Part shown: piece after piece, positions 62,533 through 64,000 of the stretch | How positions within the stretch are numbered: position 1 is the first letter of the stretch | How the letters are laid out: each line of letters opens with the position of its first letter | DNA from: Smittium mucronatum | Lineage: Eukaryota > Kickxellomycota > Harpellomycetes > Harpellales > Legeriomycetaceae | Direction of reading: 5' to 3' | DNA length: 64,000 bases | NCBI GenBank assembly: GCA_001953115.1 | Contig: LSSL01000127.1 | Span: 44,835-108,834, forward strand | The notes under the pieces: model-generated | Databases searched by the model: none | What the model was told of the DNA's origin: nothing | What the model saw: the letters and a program-made list of their open reading frames with translations, nothing else | Program-made: the position numbers and the translations under genes

Positions 62533-62545
62533 CATGTATATGAGG

Positions 62546-63575
62546 ATAGAGATATAATAAAAAGTCAACAAAAATGAACTTATTTAAAGCTAATATTTAT
62601 AAAGATCATTATTTAACAATGTTTAGATAGTGATTTCTGTTTCAGTTATTGTGATTGTAATGGAGTGTTTTTGGGATTTTTGTCTCGATTATAGTTGAAT
62701 TTGAGTTGGAATATGGAGTTTTTTTTTAGCGTTATCATGTTTAATTTAATGTTTTTATTTAACATTCATTATTTTTTTAATAATGTACTAATATTTAACT
62801 TTAAAATGATTCTCAAATATATTTAAGAGCGTTTATCTCATTTTTTATTTACTCGAAAAACATTATCCATTAATCACAAGAACATCAGTTATCTTGTGCT
62901 TTTTTGAATATTTAACCATATATTAAACCTATTATTTTATTATATCCTTTTATTTACATTTTTTTATAAAAATCATCTTATTTTAAAAAAATATAAATTA
63001 CATTTAGCTATGATTTTGAGCAAAAATGTGACAATCAAATTATATTTTTTTAAACTTTTTTCATTTATTTGTTATGTATTTGATTTTAAAATAAATTAAT
63101 TTGGTTAAAAAAATATCATTTAATCAAAAAACTGTTATAAATTTCAAAGTTTCAAATAAATTAAATCATCCATTTACTATTCATTAAAATAAAACACTGT
63201 TCAATTAATATAAAAAATGCAAAAAAAAAACAAATTTTTTTAAAAAAAAAGCTTTTTAAAACGCTAACACAACAGCAATAGTAATTTTAATGTTAATATT
63301 AAATAAAATGCGATAATTAATAATTTTTGTATAATTAATAACCTCGAAAAGTTAGTATTCATTGTTTTTATAAAATCTTTGGATTCTAGCGCGTATATTA
63401 TCTCTGTTTTATTTTCTAAATCTATCTTTTATTTTTTTTCTTCAAATGATTTTTATTGAGCTCAGATTCTTATGTCTAATTTCCATAAAATTCAATAAAC
63501 TTTAATATCGTATCCCATTGCCTATATTTAGATATTTATATTGGGTAAATAATATAGTTTTGTGTTTAACTTTAT
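62546..63575. other. AT-rich spacer
   Basis: About 1 kb of AT-rich DNA with A/T runs and no open frame or motif of note between the Ginger-like element and the GC-rich block at the window end. Confidence 0.6.
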
Positions 63576-64000
63576 TTTCCCTAAACCCCTAAGAGTGAAA
63601 TACCTTGTCGTGGTTTAGGGGCTTAATGGTGTACTTTTTGAAGTACACTAGCCTAAAATTTCACGCAGCGTTGTACTATTCTTGGTTGGGAGTAGTGGAG
63701 ATAGCGCACAGCGATTCGGAGGACAGCGATTCCAGAGGAGGACCATCTCGAAACAGGAGGAACCGATCGTTTAGCACAGCTGAGACATAGTCTAGTGCAC
63801 AAGTCCAGCGTTCGACAGTCAGACGGATCTCAGCATCTAACAGCTATTTTTAGGAAAGCCATGTCGATCAAACCCACGTTTGGGTAGGAGCCTAATTTTA
63901 TTAATCCTGTTTGAAGTAGGCTGTGACTAGGAGCTCAATAGCCTCAATGAACTGTTGTTCATTGAAAAGGAGCTTAATTCATGACTGCACGTAACCTCAG
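63576..64000. other. Abrupt GC-rich block, probable edge of a dispersed repeat, runs off the window
   Basis: At about 63580 the sequence changes from roughly 20% to nearly 50% G+C and stays so to the end. It opens with ccctaaaccc and ggtttagggg, able to form a stem, followed by a perfect hairpin gtgtactttttgaagtacac (63629-63648). A 61-codon plus-strand frame (63605-63790) has an acidic and then Arg-rich stretch (SDSEDSDSRGGPSRNRRNRS), but it ends early and shows no known domain. A non-LTR retrotransposon 5' end or another repeat is my first guess; a gene start is possible. Only the left part is visible. Confidence 0.4.
63629..63648. repeat. Perfect hairpin, 8-bp stem, 4-base loop
   Basis: gtgtactt, loop tttg, aagtacac, close to the left edge of the GC-rich block. 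It is probably a structural element of the repeat's RNA or DNA end. No terminator-like T run follows. Confidence 0.6.

Larger units (their letters stand above)
57653..62545 (+). mobile_element. Ginger-like integrase-type DNA transposon with 1.25-kb inverted repeats
   Basis: A 4.9-kb unit made of two 1,249-bp inverted arms (57662-58910 and 61284-62532) around a 2,373-bp core with a retroviral-type integrase relic. Corresponding positions in the arms always sum to 120194, so there is no net indel, and every segment I compared was identical. An integrase without RT, gag or long terminal repeats but with terminal inverted repeats is the definition of Ginger-type elements; a Polinton fragment is the main alternative. 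The integrase tail matches the KRBA2/SCAND3-like branch. Direct repeats atagagata (57644-57652 and 62546-62554) are a candidate target duplication, but nine bases is longer than usual for Ginger. The outermost ends diverge, so exact termini are uncertain. Confidence 0.75.

Noticed and set aside
57653..62545. Reading the inverted-repeat element as a Polinton/Maverick
   Set aside because: No protein-primed DNA polymerase, ATPase, protease or capsid gene is present and the core is only 2.4 kb; a heavily deleted Polinton cannot be fully excluded but is less economical.
1..64000. CRISPR arrays, bacterial operons or phage genes
   Set aside because: No regularly spaced direct repeats, ribosome-binding sites or clustered frames; gene content and transposon types are eukaryotic.

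Overview
The window is eukaryotic and extremely AT-rich, roughly four fifths A+T outside one long gene and a few decayed transposons. The best guess is an early-diverging fungus, possibly a trichomycete (Harpellales/Smittium-like). This rests on a long intronless Ser/Asn/Gln-rich gene, DIRS-type reverse transcriptase wording of the kind I associate with those genomes, and AT-rich spacers. It is inference; another AT-rich protist or parasite is not excluded. One convincing gene in 64 kb means very low gene density. No rRNA, tRNA, CRISPR or bacterial operon structure is visible. || Layout. 1-16.0 kb: featureless AT-rich DNA with a few hairpins, a possible reverse-transcriptase relic near 4.9 kb and a small GC-elevated patch near 7.4 kb. 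16.0-22.75 kb: a badly decayed minus-strand DIRS-type retrotransposon (RT, RNase H, tyrosine recombinase) with degenerate inverted ends. 23.3-26.0 kb: a decayed Mutator-like (MULE) DNA transposon with about 160-bp terminal inverted repeats and a polypyrimidine tract inside. 26.0-30.0 kb: miniature elements (a TTAA-type family and a pogo/Tigger-type hairpin element) and gene upstream sequence. 30.04-34.56 kb: the only intact large gene, a 1,506-residue protein of unknown function. 34.6-39.4 kb: spacer with another TTAA-type miniature element. 39.4-44.0 kb: a second decayed DIRS-type element, on the plus strand, interrupted by a 506-base assembly gap bordered on both sides by poly-C. 44.0-57.6 kb: featureless AT-rich DNA. 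57.65-62.55 kb: a cut-and-paste element with 1,249-bp, apparently identical terminal inverted repeats around a decayed retroviral-type integrase with a KRBA2/SCAND3-like C-terminus (Ginger-like). 63.58-64.0 kb: an abrupt GC-rich block, probably the edge of another dispersed repeat running off the window. || How it fits together. This looks like transposon-filled intergenic space around one gene. Every transposon protein is broken by stops or frameshifts, so none seems autonomous now. The most notable object is the Ginger-like element: its arms look freshly identical while its integrase is dead. Homology calls come from motifs read by eye in conceptual translations, without database searches.
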